A DNA stretch of 64,000 nt, from the NCBI RefSeq assembly GCF_003111685.1, contig NZ_CP022189.1, positions 1,442,001 through 1,506,000 of the forward strand, given 5' to 3'. A program made the translations under genes and the position numbers. The notes under the pieces are model-generated. The model was given only the letters and a program-made list of their open reading frames with translations, had not been told where the DNA came from and made no database searches. Within the stretch, counting starts at the first letter, position 1. Each line of letters opens with the position of its first letter. The stretch is from Alloyangia pacifica. Lineage in GTDB: Bacteria > Pseudomonadota > Alphaproteobacteria > Rhodobacterales > Rhodobacteraceae. Below, piece by piece: positions 8,578 through 17,210 of the stretch.

Positions 8578-9251
8578 GCTACGAGTTCCGCGACTATCCC
8601 GACCGCGAGATGCTGGCGATCGACCTTGCCAACATGATCGCCGGAGAGCTGCGCGCGCAGCTCGACCATTCCAAGCGCGTGTCTCTCGCGGTGCCCGGTG
8701 GCACATCGCCCGGGCCGATCTTCGACAGCCTCAGCGCGACTTCGCTCGACTGGAACCGGGTCGACGTGCTGCTTGGCGACGAGCGCTGGGTGCCCGAGAC
8801 TTCGGACCGGTCGAACACCCGCCTGCTGCGCGAGCGTCTGCTGACCGGCAAGGCTGCGGCGGCACGGCTGCTGCCGCTCTACGCCGAGGCCGAGACCCCC
8901 GAGGAGAAGCTTGAGGAACTGGCCGAGGCGATACGGGCCTCGCTGCCGCTCGGCGTGGTTCTGCTGGGCATGGGCGCCGATCTGCACACCGCCTCGATCT
9001 TCCCCGGCGCCGACCGGCTTGCCGAGGCCCTGTCGCCGGATGCGCCGATCCTCTTGCCGATGCGCGCGCCCGGTGCGCCCGAGCCGCGGATCACCCTGAC
9101 CGCGCCGGTTCTGGGCGGGGCCCTGAACAAGCACGTGCTCATCTTCGGGGCAGAAAAGCGGGCTGCGCTGGAAAAGGCCAAGGGTCTGCCGCCCGAGGAG
9201 GCGCCGATCAATGCGGTGCTCGATCAGGCGGTGGTGCACTGGGCCGAGTGA
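8574..9251 (+). CDS. pgl: 6-phosphogluconolactonase
   Basis: A 225-aa DevB/Pgl-type enzyme hydrolysing 6-phosphogluconolactone, the product of Zwf. Characteristic segments are VSLAVPGGTSPGPIFDSL (about residues 34-51), VDVLLGDERWVP (about 63-74) and LLGMGADLHTASIFPG (about 128-143). The normal start ATG overlaps the zwf stop by ATGA, so the first two enzymes of the pathway are translationally coupled. The next gene, pgi, starts 39 bp downstream. Confidence 0.96.
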   Translation: MSYEFRDYPDREMLAIDLANMIAGELRAQLDHSKRVSLAVPGGTSPGPIFDSLSATSLDWNRVDVLLGDERWVPETSDRSNTRLLRERLLTGKAAAARLLPLYAEAETPEEKLEELAEAIRASLPLGVVLLGMGADLHTASIFPGADRLAEALSPDAPILLPMRAPGAPEPRITLTAPVLGGALNKHVLIFGAEKRAALEKAKGLPPEEAPINAVLDQAVVHWAE

Positions 9252-9290
9252 CGCTATCAGACGGAACGGATCAACAGGGGACGTACCTCC

Positions 9291-10871
9291 ATGTGGGATG
9301 ACCTGAAACGCCTCGCGGCCGCACGTGAAGGCCGGCGCATCGACGCGCTCTTCGCCGAGGATGCCGCGCGGGCAGAGACTTTCTCGGTCGAGGCCGAGAG
9401 GATGCTCTTCGACTACTCCAAGACGCAGGTCGACGCCGAGGTGCTGGAGGCGCTTCTGGCCGTGGCGCGCGGCGCCGACGTCGAGGCGCGGCGCGAGGCC
9501 ATGTTCGGCGGCGCCAAGATCAACGAGACCGAGGGCAGGGCGGTGCTGCACACCGCGCTGCGCAACCTTGCCGGAACGCCGGTCGAGGTGGACGGCGCCG
9601 ACGTGATGCCCGAGGTGCTGGACACGCTCTCGCGCATGGAGGCGCTGGCCGCCGAGGTGCGCGGCTCGAAGATCACCGACGTGGTCAACATCGGAATCGG
9701 CGGCTCGGATCTTGGCCCCAAGATGGGCACCATCGCGCTTGCGCCCTATCACGACGGCCCGCGTTGCCACTTCGTTTCCAACGTCGATGGCGCGGATATC
9801 GCCGATGCGCTGAAGCTCTGCGATCCCGAGACGACACTCTTCGTCATCGCCTCCAAGACGTTCACCACCATCGAGACCATGACCAACGCGCGCACCGCCT
9901 GGGACTGGCTCGAAGCGAAGGGCGTGAGCACCGAGGGCAAGTTCGTCGCGCTCTCGTCCAATGCCGAGAAGGCGGGCGAGTGGGGCATCCCGGCGAGCCG
10001 CGTCTTCGGCTTCGAGGATTGGGTTGGCGGGCGCTATTCCATGTGGGGGCCGATCGGCCTGTCGATGATGATCGCCATCGGCCCGGAGAACTTCCGCGCG
10101 TTCCTCGAGGGCGGGCAGGCGATGGACACGCATTTCCGCTCGGCCCCGCTGGAGGCGAACATGCCGGTTCTGCTGGCCCTCGTCGGCATGTGGCACAATC
10201 AGGTGCTGGGCTACGCCACCCGCGCCGTGCTGCCCTACGAGAACCGGCTCGCCCGGCTGCCCGCCTACCTGCAGCAGCTCGAGATGGAGAGCAACGGCAA
10301 GTCGGTGGCGATGGACGGCGAGACCCTCGGCTTCGACAGTGGCCCGGTGGTCTGGGGCGAGCCCGGGACCAATGGCCAGCACGCCTTCTACCAGCTCATC
10401 CACCAGGGCACGCGGGTGATCCCCTGCGAGTTCATGGTCGGCGCGCGCAGCCACGAGCCCAAGCTGCGCCACCACCATGAGCTACTGCTGGCCAATTGCT
10501 TTGCCCAGTCCGAGGCGCTGATGCGCGGACGCGATCTGGACGAGGCGCGCGGCAAGGTTGCCGGCAAGTTCGAGGGCGCCGAGCTGGAGCGCCAGGCCAA
10601 GCACAGGGTTTTCCCGGGCAATCGCCCCTCGACCACGTTGGTGTATCCGATGCTCGATCCGCGCACGCTCGGGATGATCGTGGCGCTCTACGAACACCGT
10701 GTCTTTGTCGAGGGGGTGATCCTCAACATCAACTCCTACGACCAGTGGGGCGTGGAGCTCGGCAAGGAGCTGGCGACCGCGCTTGGGCCGATTGTCTCGG
10801 GCAAGGAAAGCGCCGAGGGCAAGGATGGCTCGACCCGGCGACTGGTCGCATTCGCGCAGCGCGATATGTAA
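9291..10871 (+). CDS. pgi: Glucose-6-phosphate isomerase
   Basis: A 526-aa enzyme interconverting glucose-6-phosphate and fructose-6-phosphate. Family signatures are visible: [14 protein letters not shown] (about residues 127-140), [13 protein letters not shown] (phosphate loop), [14 protein letters not shown] and [14 protein letters not shown] near the C-terminus. It is somewhat shorter than E. coli Pgi (549 aa) but has no obvious missing block. It is third in the zwf operon. In an organism relying on the Entner-Doudoroff pathway, its main role here may be to supply glucose-6-phosphate during gluconeogenesis and for glycogen synthesis. Confidence 0.97.
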   Translation: MWDDLKRLAAAREGRRIDALFAEDAARAETFSVEAERMLFDYSKTQVDAEVLEALLAVARGADVEARREAMFGGAKINETEGRAVLHTALRNLAGTPVEVDGADVMPEVLDTLSRMEALAAEVRGSKITDVVNIGIGGSDLGPKMGTIALAPYHDGPRCHFVSNVDGADIADALKLCDPETTLFVIASKTFTTIETMTNARTAWDWLEAKGVSTEGKFVALSSNAEKAGEWGIPASRVFGFEDWVGGRYSMWGPIGLSMMIAIGPENFRAFLEGGQAMDTHFRSAPLEANMPVLLALVGMWHNQVLGYATRAVLPYENRLARLPAYLQQLEMESNGKSVAMDGETLGFDSGPVVWGEPGTNGQHAFYQLIHQGTRVIPCEFMVGARSHEPKLRHHHELLLANCFAQSEALMRGRDLDEARGKVAGKFEGAELERQAKHRVFPGNRPSTTLVYPMLDPRTLGMIVALYEHRVFVEGVILNINSYDQWGVELGKELATALGPIVSGKESAEGKDGSTRRLVAFAQRDM

Positions 10872-10903
10872 AAAAGTTCCACGATATCAATGCAATTAAA
10901 ATC

Positions 10904-10932
10904 GGGGCGCGGTCGGAACACGACCGCGCCCC
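10904..10932. terminator. 12-bp perfect hairpin after pgi
   Basis: ggggcgcggtcg (10904-10915) pairs with cgaccgcgcccc (10921-10932) around a GAACA loop. It lies 32 bp after the pgi stop and 50 bp before the PRC-barrel gene. No T-run follows on the plus strand, whereas the minus strand reads GATTTTAATT after the stem. It may be a weak terminator or an mRNA-stabilising structure. Confidence 0.55.
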
Positions 10933-10982
10933 GCGTGTTGAGAGGGCAGACAAGACGACGACTTCCCTAAGGAGGAGCTACC

Positions 10983-11624
10983 ATGAAACGTCTCACCACT
11001 ACCGCCGCCCTCATCGCCCTCGTTGCCGGTTCGGCTGCCTACGCGCAGGAAACCAGCATGGACGCTGCCAAGGACAACGCGGACGCAGCCGTGCAGAATG
11101 CTGAGCAGGCAATGGAGAACACCGGCGACGCGGTTGCTCAGGAAACCAACGAAGCCGTGGCCGAAGGCGAGCAGGCACTTGACGCAGCTGGCGACAAGAT
11201 GGCCGAAGCTGGCGCCGAGATGAAGCAGGAAGCCGGCGAGATGGCTACTTCGGCCGAAAACATGTTCAACGGCTCGCCCGACGGGCTGATCCGTACCCGC
11301 GACATCACCGGCGGTGCCGTCTATGCGGTCGACGCGGATGGCGACATGTCGGACTGGGATGAAGGCATGACTTACGACACCGTCTCGGAAGACTGGGACA
11401 ACGTCGGCGAGATCGAAGACATCGTGCTGAACTCCGACGGTTCGTTCCGCGGCATCGTGGCCGAGGTTGGCGGCTTCCTCGACATCGGTGACAAGCACGT
11501 GCTGCTCGAGATCGACAACGCCAAGTTCGTTCCGATCGATGACGGCGAGTACTCGGTCGTGACCAACATGACCAAGGACCAACTGATGGAACTTGAAGAC
11601 ATCGACGAAGGCCCGATGAACTAA
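10983..11624 (+). CDS. Exported LEA-like / PRC-barrel domain protein
   Basis: A 213-aa protein with a clear signal peptide ending near AYAQ (residues 20-23). Residues ~25-95 are an uninterrupted Ala/Glu/Asp-rich amphipathic helix with LEA-like spacing (AAKDNADAAVQNAEQAMENT and similar). The C-terminal ~110 residues form a PRC-barrel fold (GEIEDIVLNSDGSFRGIVAE, then LLEIDNAKFVPI). The mature protein is strongly acidic. A strong AAGGAGG lies 8 nt before the ATG and an intrinsic terminator follows, so it is probably an abundant single-gene transcript. The function is unknown; periplasmic stress protection is a guess from the LEA-like region. Confidence 0.85.
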   Translation: MKRLTTTAALIALVAGSAAYAQETSMDAAKDNADAAVQNAEQAMENTGDAVAQETNEAVAEGEQALDAAGDKMAEAGAEMKQEAGEMATSAENMFNGSPDGLIRTRDITGGAVYAVDADGDMSDWDEGMTYDTVSEDWDNVGEIEDIVLNSDGSFRGIVAEVGGFLDIGDKHVLLEIDNAKFVPIDDGEYSVVTNMTKDQLMELEDIDEGPMN

Positions 11625-11645
11625 GGTTCTTTTCCAGCATCCATG

Positions 11646-11674
11646 CGGCCGGGGCGTCTTGCCCCGGCCGTTTT
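11646..11674 (+). terminator. Rho-independent terminator of the PRC-barrel gene
   Basis: cggccggggc (11646-11655) pairs with gccccggccg (11661-11670) around GTCTT, followed directly by TTTT. It lies 21 bp after the stop codon at 11624. Confidence 0.9.
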
Positions 11675-11678
11675 GCGT

Positions 11679-12101
11679 TCAGGGTATGTCGAAGCCCGAC
11701 GCGGCCAGTTCGAACCCCTCGAAGCGAAAGCCGGGCGAGACGGTGCAGCCGACCAGCGTCCAGTCGCCGAGGCTGCGCGCCGCCTGCCAATGCCCCTCGG
11801 GCACAATGAGCTGAGGCCGCGCGCCCGCGCCAAGGTCCGGCCCGAGCACGTGAACTTCCTTGGGGCCTGCCTCGGTCTGTGCCATCGAGAGCTCCAGCGG
11901 CGCCCCGGCGTAGAAATGCCAGATCTCCACCGCGTCGACCCGGTGCCAGTGGCTGCGCTCGTCGCCCCTCAGCAGGAAATAGATGCAGGTGCCGGCCGGC
12001 CGCGTTCCATCGTCGGCTCTGGCGATCCAGGTTTGCCGATAGTGCCCGCCCTCGGGGTGGGGGGCGAGCCCGAGCAGCCCAATGATGCCTTCCGCTGTCA
12101 T
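11679..12101 (-). CDS. Cupin protein, DUF985 family
   Basis: A 140-aa single cupin. Typical DUF985 segments are LGLAPHPEGGHYRQTW near the N-terminus, IYFLLRGDERSHWHRVDAVEIWH (start of the barrel, with the His pair) and LIVPEGHWQAARSLGDWTLVGCTVSPGF near the C-terminus. Two starts are possible: ATG at 12101 with AGGGGAAC upstream, or GTG at 12113 with GGAGG upstream, which adds only four residues. Family members are small metal-binding beta-barrels of unknown function. It is convergent with the PRC-barrel gene and divergent from the endolysin gene. Confidence 0.82.
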   Translation of the reverse strand: MTAEGIIGLLGLAPHPEGGHYRQTWIARADDGTRPAGTCIYFLLRGDERSHWHRVDAVEIWHFYAGAPLELSMAQTEAGPKEVHVLGPDLGAGARPQLIVPEGHWQAARSLGDWTLVGCTVSPGFRFEGFELAASGFDIP

Positions 12102-12205
12102 GTTCCCCTGCACAACCCCTCCGAACGCTCTGATGAAACTCCGTTTACCCCTTGTGGCAGACCATGGGGCCTCCGGGAACCCATCGGTGAAGCAGGAGGC
12201 CGACG

Positions 12206-12826
12206 ATGACCGAAACCCCAGAGCTGCGCCGCATTGCGCAGGAAATTGTCGCGCGCGAAGGCGGCTATGTTGATGATCCGGATGATCCGGGCGGCGCCAC
12301 GAACCACGGCGTCACGCTCGGCACCCTGCGGCGGCTTGGGAGGGACCTCGACGGAGATGGCGATGTCGACAGGGCGGACCTGCGGCGGCTCGGCGAAAGC
12401 GAGGCCGCGACCATCTTCCTGCGCGACTATTTTCACGCGCCGCGCATCGACGCGCTGCCAGAGGTTCTGCAACCCTCGGTCTTCGACATGTACGTCAATG
12501 CCGGAGCCGGCGCGGTGAAGCTGCTGCAACGCCTGCTGAACGAGATGGGGGAGGCGCTTGAGGAAGACGGTGTCATTGGCCCGCAAACCGTCGCGGCGGC
12601 CCGCCGGGCCGTGGCTGCGGCACCGGACCATATCGCCGATGCCTACGGGATCGCGCGTCGGAACTACTACTTCGCGCTGGCGGACCGCCGCCCGGCGAGC
12701 CGCAAGTTCGCCCGCAGCCGCGCGGGCGGCAAGGGGGGCTGGATCCGCCGCGCCGAGACCTTCATCTCGCCGCGGTTCCGCCTGACCGACGATCAGTTTC
12801 GCGCCCGGGTGGCGGCATGGGGCTGA
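12206..12826 (+). CDS. GH108 N-acetylmuramidase (endolysin), holin-associated
   Basis: A 206-aa lysozyme-like enzyme. The N-terminal GH108 domain has the catalytic-Glu motif AREGGYVDDPDDPGGATNHG at residues 15-34; the C-terminal ~90 residues carry the peptidoglycan-binding domain usual for the family (EDGVIGPQTVAAARRAVAAA and following). There is no signal peptide, so export would need the holin encoded next, whose ATG overlaps this gene by 10 bp. AGGAGG lies 7 nt before the start. No phage genes are nearby. In Rhodobacter capsulatus a homologous unlinked endolysin/holin pair lyses cells to release gene transfer agent. Confidence 0.88.
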   Translation: MTETPELRRIAQEIVAREGGYVDDPDDPGGATNHGVTLGTLRRLGRDLDGDGDVDRADLRRLGESEAATIFLRDYFHAPRIDALPEVLQPSVFDMYVNAGAGAVKLLQRLLNEMGEALEEDGVIGPQTVAAARRAVAAAPDHIADAYGIARRNYYFALADRRPASRKFARSRAGGKGGWIRRAETFISPRFRLTDDQFRARVAAWG

Positions 12827-13332
12827 TCGACCGGATTCTCGCCGCGCTCGCCGGCACCGGCGGCAGCGTGATCCGCGAGACCGCCGAGGTGTTCCGGGAA
12901 AACGCCGAGGCCGCCTCGGCGCGCGACGTGGGGCTGCGCGCCGCCGCGCTCGAGCAGTTCGCCCGCGAATTCGGGCGCCCGGCCACCTCCCGTTTCGACC
13001 GGCTGGTGGACGGGCTCAACCGTCTGCCGCGCCCGGCCATGGCCTTCGGCGCGCTGGGTCTTCTCGGCAGTGCCATGACCAGCCCCGAGTGGTTTGCCGC
13101 GCGCATGCAGGGGCTGGCGTTGGTACCCGAGCCGCTGTGGTGGCTTTTGGGCGCGGTTGTCAGCTTCTACTTCGGCGCCCGCCACCAGACAAAGGGACAG
13201 GCTTTTCAGCGCGAGATCGCGACCAGCCTCGCGCGGGCCGCGCGCCCTTCGCCCGAGCCGCGAGACTTGGCGCCCGCCGAGGAAAATGCCGCCCTCGACG
13301 AATGGCGTGCCTTGCGCTCGGGTGCCGCGTAA
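12817..13332 (+). CDS. 3-TM holin of the gene-transfer-release type
   Basis: A 171-aa protein of the GTA_holin_3TM type. An amphipathic N-terminal part (residues 1-60) is followed by two clear hydrophobic stretches, PAMAFGALGLLGSAM (about 72-86) and PEPLWWLLGAVVSFYFGA (about 108-125), with a charged C-terminal tail. It starts 10 bp inside the endolysin gene, so the pair is translationally coupled. The expected role is to permeabilise the inner membrane so the muramidase can reach peptidoglycan. Trigger and target particle are not encoded in this window. Confidence 0.85.
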   Translation: MGLIDRILAALAGTGGSVIRETAEVFRENAEAASARDVGLRAAALEQFAREFGRPATSRFDRLVDGLNRLPRPAMAFGALGLLGSAMTSPEWFAARMQGLALVPEPLWWLLGAVVSFYFGARHQTKGQAFQREIATSLARAARPSPEPRDLAPAEENAALDEWRALRSGAA

Positions 13333-13394
13333 GCCATTGCCGCGAGGCGGAAATGCCTTGGTAGAGCCGCCTCCGGACCCTCCGGAAAGACAAA

Positions 13395-13413
13395 GGGCGC
13401 CCCATGGGCGCCC
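13395..13413 (-). terminator. Terminator of the DUF882 gene
   Basis: gggcgccc (13395-13402) and gggcgccc (13406-13413) form an 8-bp stem with a 3-nt loop. Read on the minus strand the hairpin is followed by TTTGTCTTT. It lies about 30 bp beyond the DUF882 stop. Confidence 0.75.
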
Positions 13414-13442
13414 CTGTCACACAAAAGAACCGAAAGAGCCGC

Positions 13443-14012
13443 TCAGCTGCCCCAGCTGCGCACCGGGCCGCAATCCATGTGCACGAAGTTCGAGCTGGAG
13501 TAGCGGCCGACGCCGCCCGCGTTGCACGAGGCCGCGGCGCGTGCCATCTGGTTGACCGAGCGCGAGTTGAGCCTCAGGTCGGCTGCTTCGCCCTTGAGGT
13601 GACGCGAGTTCTTGGCAACCCCCGAGGACCGGGCCCGGAGCATCGCGTTGGTTTTCGGGCAGCGGTAGCCCGAGATCAGCATGTAGGGTTCGCTCACGTC
13701 CATGAGGTTGTGGGCTGCCGTCATGATGTCGATGGTGCGTGCGTCGATGTTTTTCACATCGTTGCTGCGCCAGTCGCGCATAAAGTAGGAAATTTCCTTG
13801 AGCGCGTCGGGGATGTACTCCCCTTCGATCCAGTAGATCATGTTGAGCGTCTCGCCAGTGCGGGCGGAGTACATCCGCAGGCGGCGCACGTCGCCCGCGC
13901 CGCGCAGGAAACCTGCCGCGCTTGCGTAAGTGGGTGCTGCCGTGACGAGAGTTGCCGCGAACGCGCCAAGAAGGCCACGCCGCGAGATGCCGCTAGCTGT
14001 TTTGTCTGTCAT
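13443..14012 (-). CDS. DUF882 / MepK-like M15 peptidoglycan endopeptidase, Tat-exported
   Basis: A 189-aa protein with a twin-arginine signal (SRRGLLGAFAATLVTAAPTYA, RR at residues 11-12). The mature part is a YcbK/MepK-type metallopeptidase: LISGYRCPKTNAML, the zinc motif SRHLKGEAADLRL (H and D ligands) and the final ligand in NFVHMDCG. E. coli MepK cleaves cross-links made by L,D-transpeptidases, and its gene is adjacent to ldtD. Here too the neighbouring divergent gene is an L,D-transpeptidase, supporting a paired role in 3-3 cross-link turnover. Confidence 0.88.
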   Translation of the reverse strand: MTDKTASGISRRGLLGAFAATLVTAAPTYASAAGFLRGAGDVRRLRMYSARTGETLNMIYWIEGEYIPDALKEISYFMRDWRSNDVKNIDARTIDIMTAAHNLMDVSEPYMLISGYRCPKTNAMLRARSSGVAKNSRHLKGEAADLRLNSRSVNQMARAAASCNAGGVGRYSSSNFVHMDCGPVRSWGS

Positions 14013-14348
14013 GTGAAGCGCCTGTCCCGTTTAGTCGCTGTGCCTGTTTGTTCCGCCTCGTTGGGCGGACCTACCATCTTTCCCCCAGATGTGCGGCTTT
14101 TATGGCACAGGAAAATTTATCGATGAAGGATATTTTGCTACCCCTAGTGGGTTCCGCGGCAAAATCGGCGAAATTTTGCGCAGACGCCGAGAAGCAACCT
14201 TCCGGCCAGAGGGAACCTCGGCGCCGACTGTGCATTGGCGTATCAGCGGTGGAAAACTCGCCGATCACGCGCGATTGTGTGTGGACAAGCCCCACCGCCG
14301 CACCGGAAAATCGCCGATAGGCATGAATGCAGAATATTACGGGTCGAC
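14013..14348. promoter_or_regulatory. Divergent promoter region between DUF882 and L,D-transpeptidase genes
   Basis: 336 bp with no supported gene and locally lower GC than its flanks. It must hold both promoters. It contains three copies of one octamer: ATCGGCGA at 14164-14171 and TCGCCGAT at 14258-14265 and 14311-14318. The latter two are extended as GGAAAA(C)TCGCCGAT. The first copy is flanked by AAAAT and ATTTT. A shared regulator site is possible. Confidence 0.5.
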
Positions 14349-16022
14349 ATGGGTAAATTGCGGAATCTCCGGCGTGGTAGCGGTCTTGTGGGCCTTGTTC
14401 TGGCAGGGGCGCTGATCGCGCTGCCGGCGGGGCGCGCCGGCGCTCAGGAACTGTCGCAGGGGCTCTCGGAGCAGGTTGCCCAGGACGTCACCCAAGGTCT
14501 TTCCATGACCGCCTACCGCCAGGCGGTGGCCGAGAATCTCTCGGGCAACGAGGGGCTTGCGGCGTTCTACCGGATGCGGGATTTCGCCCCGATCTGGACC
14601 GGCCCGGACGACACCGCGGCACTGCGGCGGGCGGCGCTGATCGAGGCGTTCGGCACGGCCTCTGTGCACGGGCTTCCCACGCAGCGCTACGATCTCGACG
14701 GTCTGATCCGCAAGATGCGCCATGTCGAGGGCGAGCGCGCCCGCGGCGAGCTCGAGGTCGAGCTCAGCCGCGCCTTCCTGCAATACGCCCACGATCTGCA
14801 GAGTGGCATCCTCAACCCGCATGACGCCGACAGCGGCATCAAGCGCGAGGCGCCGCGGCGCGACCCGAAGATCCTGCTCGAGGTGCTGGCGGCAAGCGAC
14901 CCGCACCAGGTGCTGCAACACCTTGCGCCGTCCTCGGATGAATACGCCCGTCTGCTGCGCGCCAAGCTGAAGCTCGAGAAGATCGTCTCCCGCGGCGGCT
15001 GGGGCCCGACCGTGCGCACCGCCAAGCTCGAGCTGGGCCAGCGGGGTGGCGATGTGATTGTGCTGCGCGACCGGCTGATCGCCATGGGCTATCTCGAACC
15101 GACGCTCTCGGCCGAATATGACGACACGCTGCGCAGCGCGGTGATGCGCTTCCAAGAGAGTCACGGGCTGGCGGTGGACGGCGTTGCCGGGTCGAGCACG
15201 CTCAGCCAGCTCAACATCTCTGCCGAGGACCGGCTGAAATCGGTTCTCGTGGCGATGGAGCGCGAGCGCTGGCTGAACCTGCCTGAGGGGCTCGGCAAGC
15301 GGCATATCATGGTCAACCTTACCGATTTCCATGCCGAGATCGTTGATGACGGCAAGGTCACCTTCGAGACGCGCTCGGTGGTCGGCTCGCCCGAGGATGA
15401 CCGGCGCACGCCGGAATTCTCGGACAAGATGGAATTCATGGTGATCAACCCGTCGTGGTACGTGCCGCGCTCGATCGTGGTCAAAGAATATCTGCCGCTG
15501 CTGCGCAACAACCCCGGTGCCGCGGGCCATCTAGAGATCACCGACCGTCAGGGTCGGCCGGTGAACCGAGCCAACGGGTTCTCGCAATACACCGCGTCGA
15601 GCTTCCCCTTCGCCATGCGCCAGCCGCCGGGGCCGCGCAACGCGCTGGGGACGGTGAAATTCATGTTCCCCAACAAGTACAATATCTACTTGCATGACAC
15701 GCCGTCGAAATCCCTGTTCGACCGCAACCAGCGCACCTTCTCGCACGGCTGCGTCCGCCTGAGCGACCCGCATGACTTCGCCTATGCGCTGCTGGCGCCG
15801 CAGACCTCGGATCCGGTGAGGTTCTTCCAGTCGAAGCTCGGGACCGGGCGCGAGACACGGGTGAACCTCGACCAGCCGGTGCCGGTGCACCTGATCTACC
15901 GGACCGCCTTCACCACGGTGAAGGGAGAGATGGAATATCGCGCCGATGTCTACGGCCGAGATGCGCGGATCTGGGATGCGCTGAGTGCCGCAGGGGTGGT
16001 ACTGGCGGGCGGGCCGAGTTAA
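14349..16022 (+). CDS. L,D-transpeptidase (LdtD/YcbB-type) with peptidoglycan-binding domain
   Basis: A 557-aa exported protein. The start ATG at 14349 opens a signal peptide (MGKLRNLRRGSGLVGLVLAG, cleavage near GAQE); there is no good Shine-Dalgarno site, but longer extensions read through the promoter region. Residues ~35-220 match the scaffold domain of YcbB-like enzymes. A PG_binding_1 domain follows (LRSAVMRFQESHGLAVDGVA), then the YkuD catalytic domain with SHGCVRLSDP, H466 and nucleophile C468. It makes 3-3 cross-links or attaches proteins to peptidoglycan. It is divergent from the MepK-like DUF882 gene. Confidence 0.93.
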   Translation: MGKLRNLRRGSGLVGLVLAGALIALPAGRAGAQELSQGLSEQVAQDVTQGLSMTAYRQAVAENLSGNEGLAAFYRMRDFAPIWTGPDDTAALRRAALIEAFGTASVHGLPTQRYDLDGLIRKMRHVEGERARGELEVELSRAFLQYAHDLQSGILNPHDADSGIKREAPRRDPKILLEVLAASDPHQVLQHLAPSSDEYARLLRAKLKLEKIVSRGGWGPTVRTAKLELGQRGGDVIVLRDRLIAMGYLEPTLSAEYDDTLRSAVMRFQESHGLAVDGVAGSSTLSQLNISAEDRLKSVLVAMERERWLNLPEGLGKRHIMVNLTDFHAEIVDDGKVTFETRSVVGSPEDDRRTPEFSDKMEFMVINPSWYVPRSIVVKEYLPLLRNNPGAAGHLEITDRQGRPVNRANGFSQYTASSFPFAMRQPPGPRNALGTVKFMFPNKYNIYLHDTPSKSLFDRNQRTFSHGCVRLSDPHDFAYALLAPQTSDPVRFFQSKLGTGRETRVNLDQPVPVHLIYRTAFTTVKGEMEYRADVYGRDARIWDALSAAGVVLAGGPS

Positions 16023-16052
16023 ATCCTCGGGGAGAGCATCCCGGAGGACCCA

Positions 16053-17165
16053 ATGTCCCTAGACAGCACCGTACACACCCACAGCATTGCCCAGATCGCC
16101 GCCGCGCTTGGTCTGCCGGCCGAGGGCGACCTCGAAATCCGCATCACCTCGGTGGCCGAACCGGCGCAGGCTGGCGAGGACCAGTTGGCGCTGGCGATGA
16201 AACCCGAGTTTGCCGCCCAGATTGGCGACGGCCAGGCGCGCGCCGCCATGCTCTGGGAAGGCGCTGACTGGCAGGCCATGGGGCTCAAGGCGGCGATTCT
16301 CGCGCCGCGCCCGCGCCACGCGCTCTCGGGGCTTTCGGCGATGCTCGACCGTGGCAATGGCTATGGCGAGGGCATCCATCCGACCGCGCTTGTCGATCCG
16401 AGCGCCGAGCTTGGCGAGGGCGTGTCCGTCGGTCCCTACACGGTGATCGGCGCGCGGGTGAAGATCGGTGCGCGCTCGGTGATCGGGCCGCAGGTCTTCA
16501 TCGGCGAAGACGCCACCCTCGGCGAGGACGCGGTGATCCACTCGGGCGTGCGCATCGGCGCGCGCTGCACCATCGGCAAACGCTTCTTCGGCCAGTTCAA
16601 CTGCGCCATCGGCGGCGACGGCTTCAGCTACGTGACCCCCGAGGTCTCGGGCGTGGAGAAGGCCCGCGCCAGCCTTGGCGAGGAAGGCACCCAGCAGGCA
16701 CAGCAATGGGCGCGCATCCACTCGCTCGGCGCGGTCACCATCGGTGATGACTGCGAGGTCGGCGCCAATGCCACCGTCGACCGCGGCTCGGTGCGCGACA
16801 CCCGCATCGGCAATGGCACCAAGATCGATAACCTCGTGATGATCGGCCACAACGTGGTGGTCGGAGACAACACGTTGATCTGCGGCTGCTGCGGCATCGC
16901 CGGCTCGACCAAGATCGGCAGCAACGTCGTGCTCGCCGGGCAGACGGGTGTGTCGGACAATATCTTCATCGGCGACAACGTGATCACCGGCGGCGGCACC
17001 AAGGTGCTGTCGAACATCCCCGCAGGCCGCGTAATGCTTGGCTACCCGGCGATGAAAATGGAAACACACGTCGAGACTTACAAGGGGCTGCGCAGATTGC
17101 CACGGCTCTTCAAGGATGTCGCCGAACTCAAGAAATCTGTTTCCAAGCTCATGGGGAATGAGTAA
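16053..17165 (+). CDS. lpxD: LpxD-family UDP-3-O-acylglucosamine N-acyltransferase
   Basis: A 370-aa protein with an N-terminal uridine-binding domain (residues 1-110), then hexapeptide repeats forming a left-handed beta-helix. The catalytic His is in VMIGHNVVVGDN (H266), preceded by the conserved GGDGFSY. The C-terminal helix (AELKKSVSKLMGNE) is normal; total length exceeds E. coli LpxD (341 aa). LpxD adds a 3-hydroxyacyl chain from ACP to the lipid A precursor. In Rhodobacterales lpxD normally sits with bamA-fabZ-lpxA. Here it heads an operon with an ACP and a ketosynthase, so it may be a paralogue with a different acyl donor or acceptor. Confidence 0.85.
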   Translation: MSLDSTVHTHSIAQIAAALGLPAEGDLEIRITSVAEPAQAGEDQLALAMKPEFAAQIGDGQARAAMLWEGADWQAMGLKAAILAPRPRHALSGLSAMLDRGNGYGEGIHPTALVDPSAELGEGVSVGPYTVIGARVKIGARSVIGPQVFIGEDATLGEDAVIHSGVRIGARCTIGKRFFGQFNCAIGGDGFSYVTPEVSGVEKARASLGEEGTQQAQQWARIHSLGAVTIGDDCEVGANATVDRGSVRDTRIGNGTKIDNLVMIGHNVVVGDNTLICGCCGIAGSTKIGSNVVLAGQTGVSDNIFIGDNVITGGGTKVLSNIPAGRVMLGYPAMKMETHVETYKGLRRLPRLFKDVAELKKSVSKLMGNE

Positions 17166-17210
17166 GCCGACGCTGACACTGACGCTGCGACGACAAAGGG
17201 AGCGCCGCAC

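Noticed and set aside
12206..13332. Prophage remnant
   Set aside because: Only the lysis pair is present; no integrase, capsid, tail, att repeats or flanking tRNA is seen, and the pair fits the GTA release module better.
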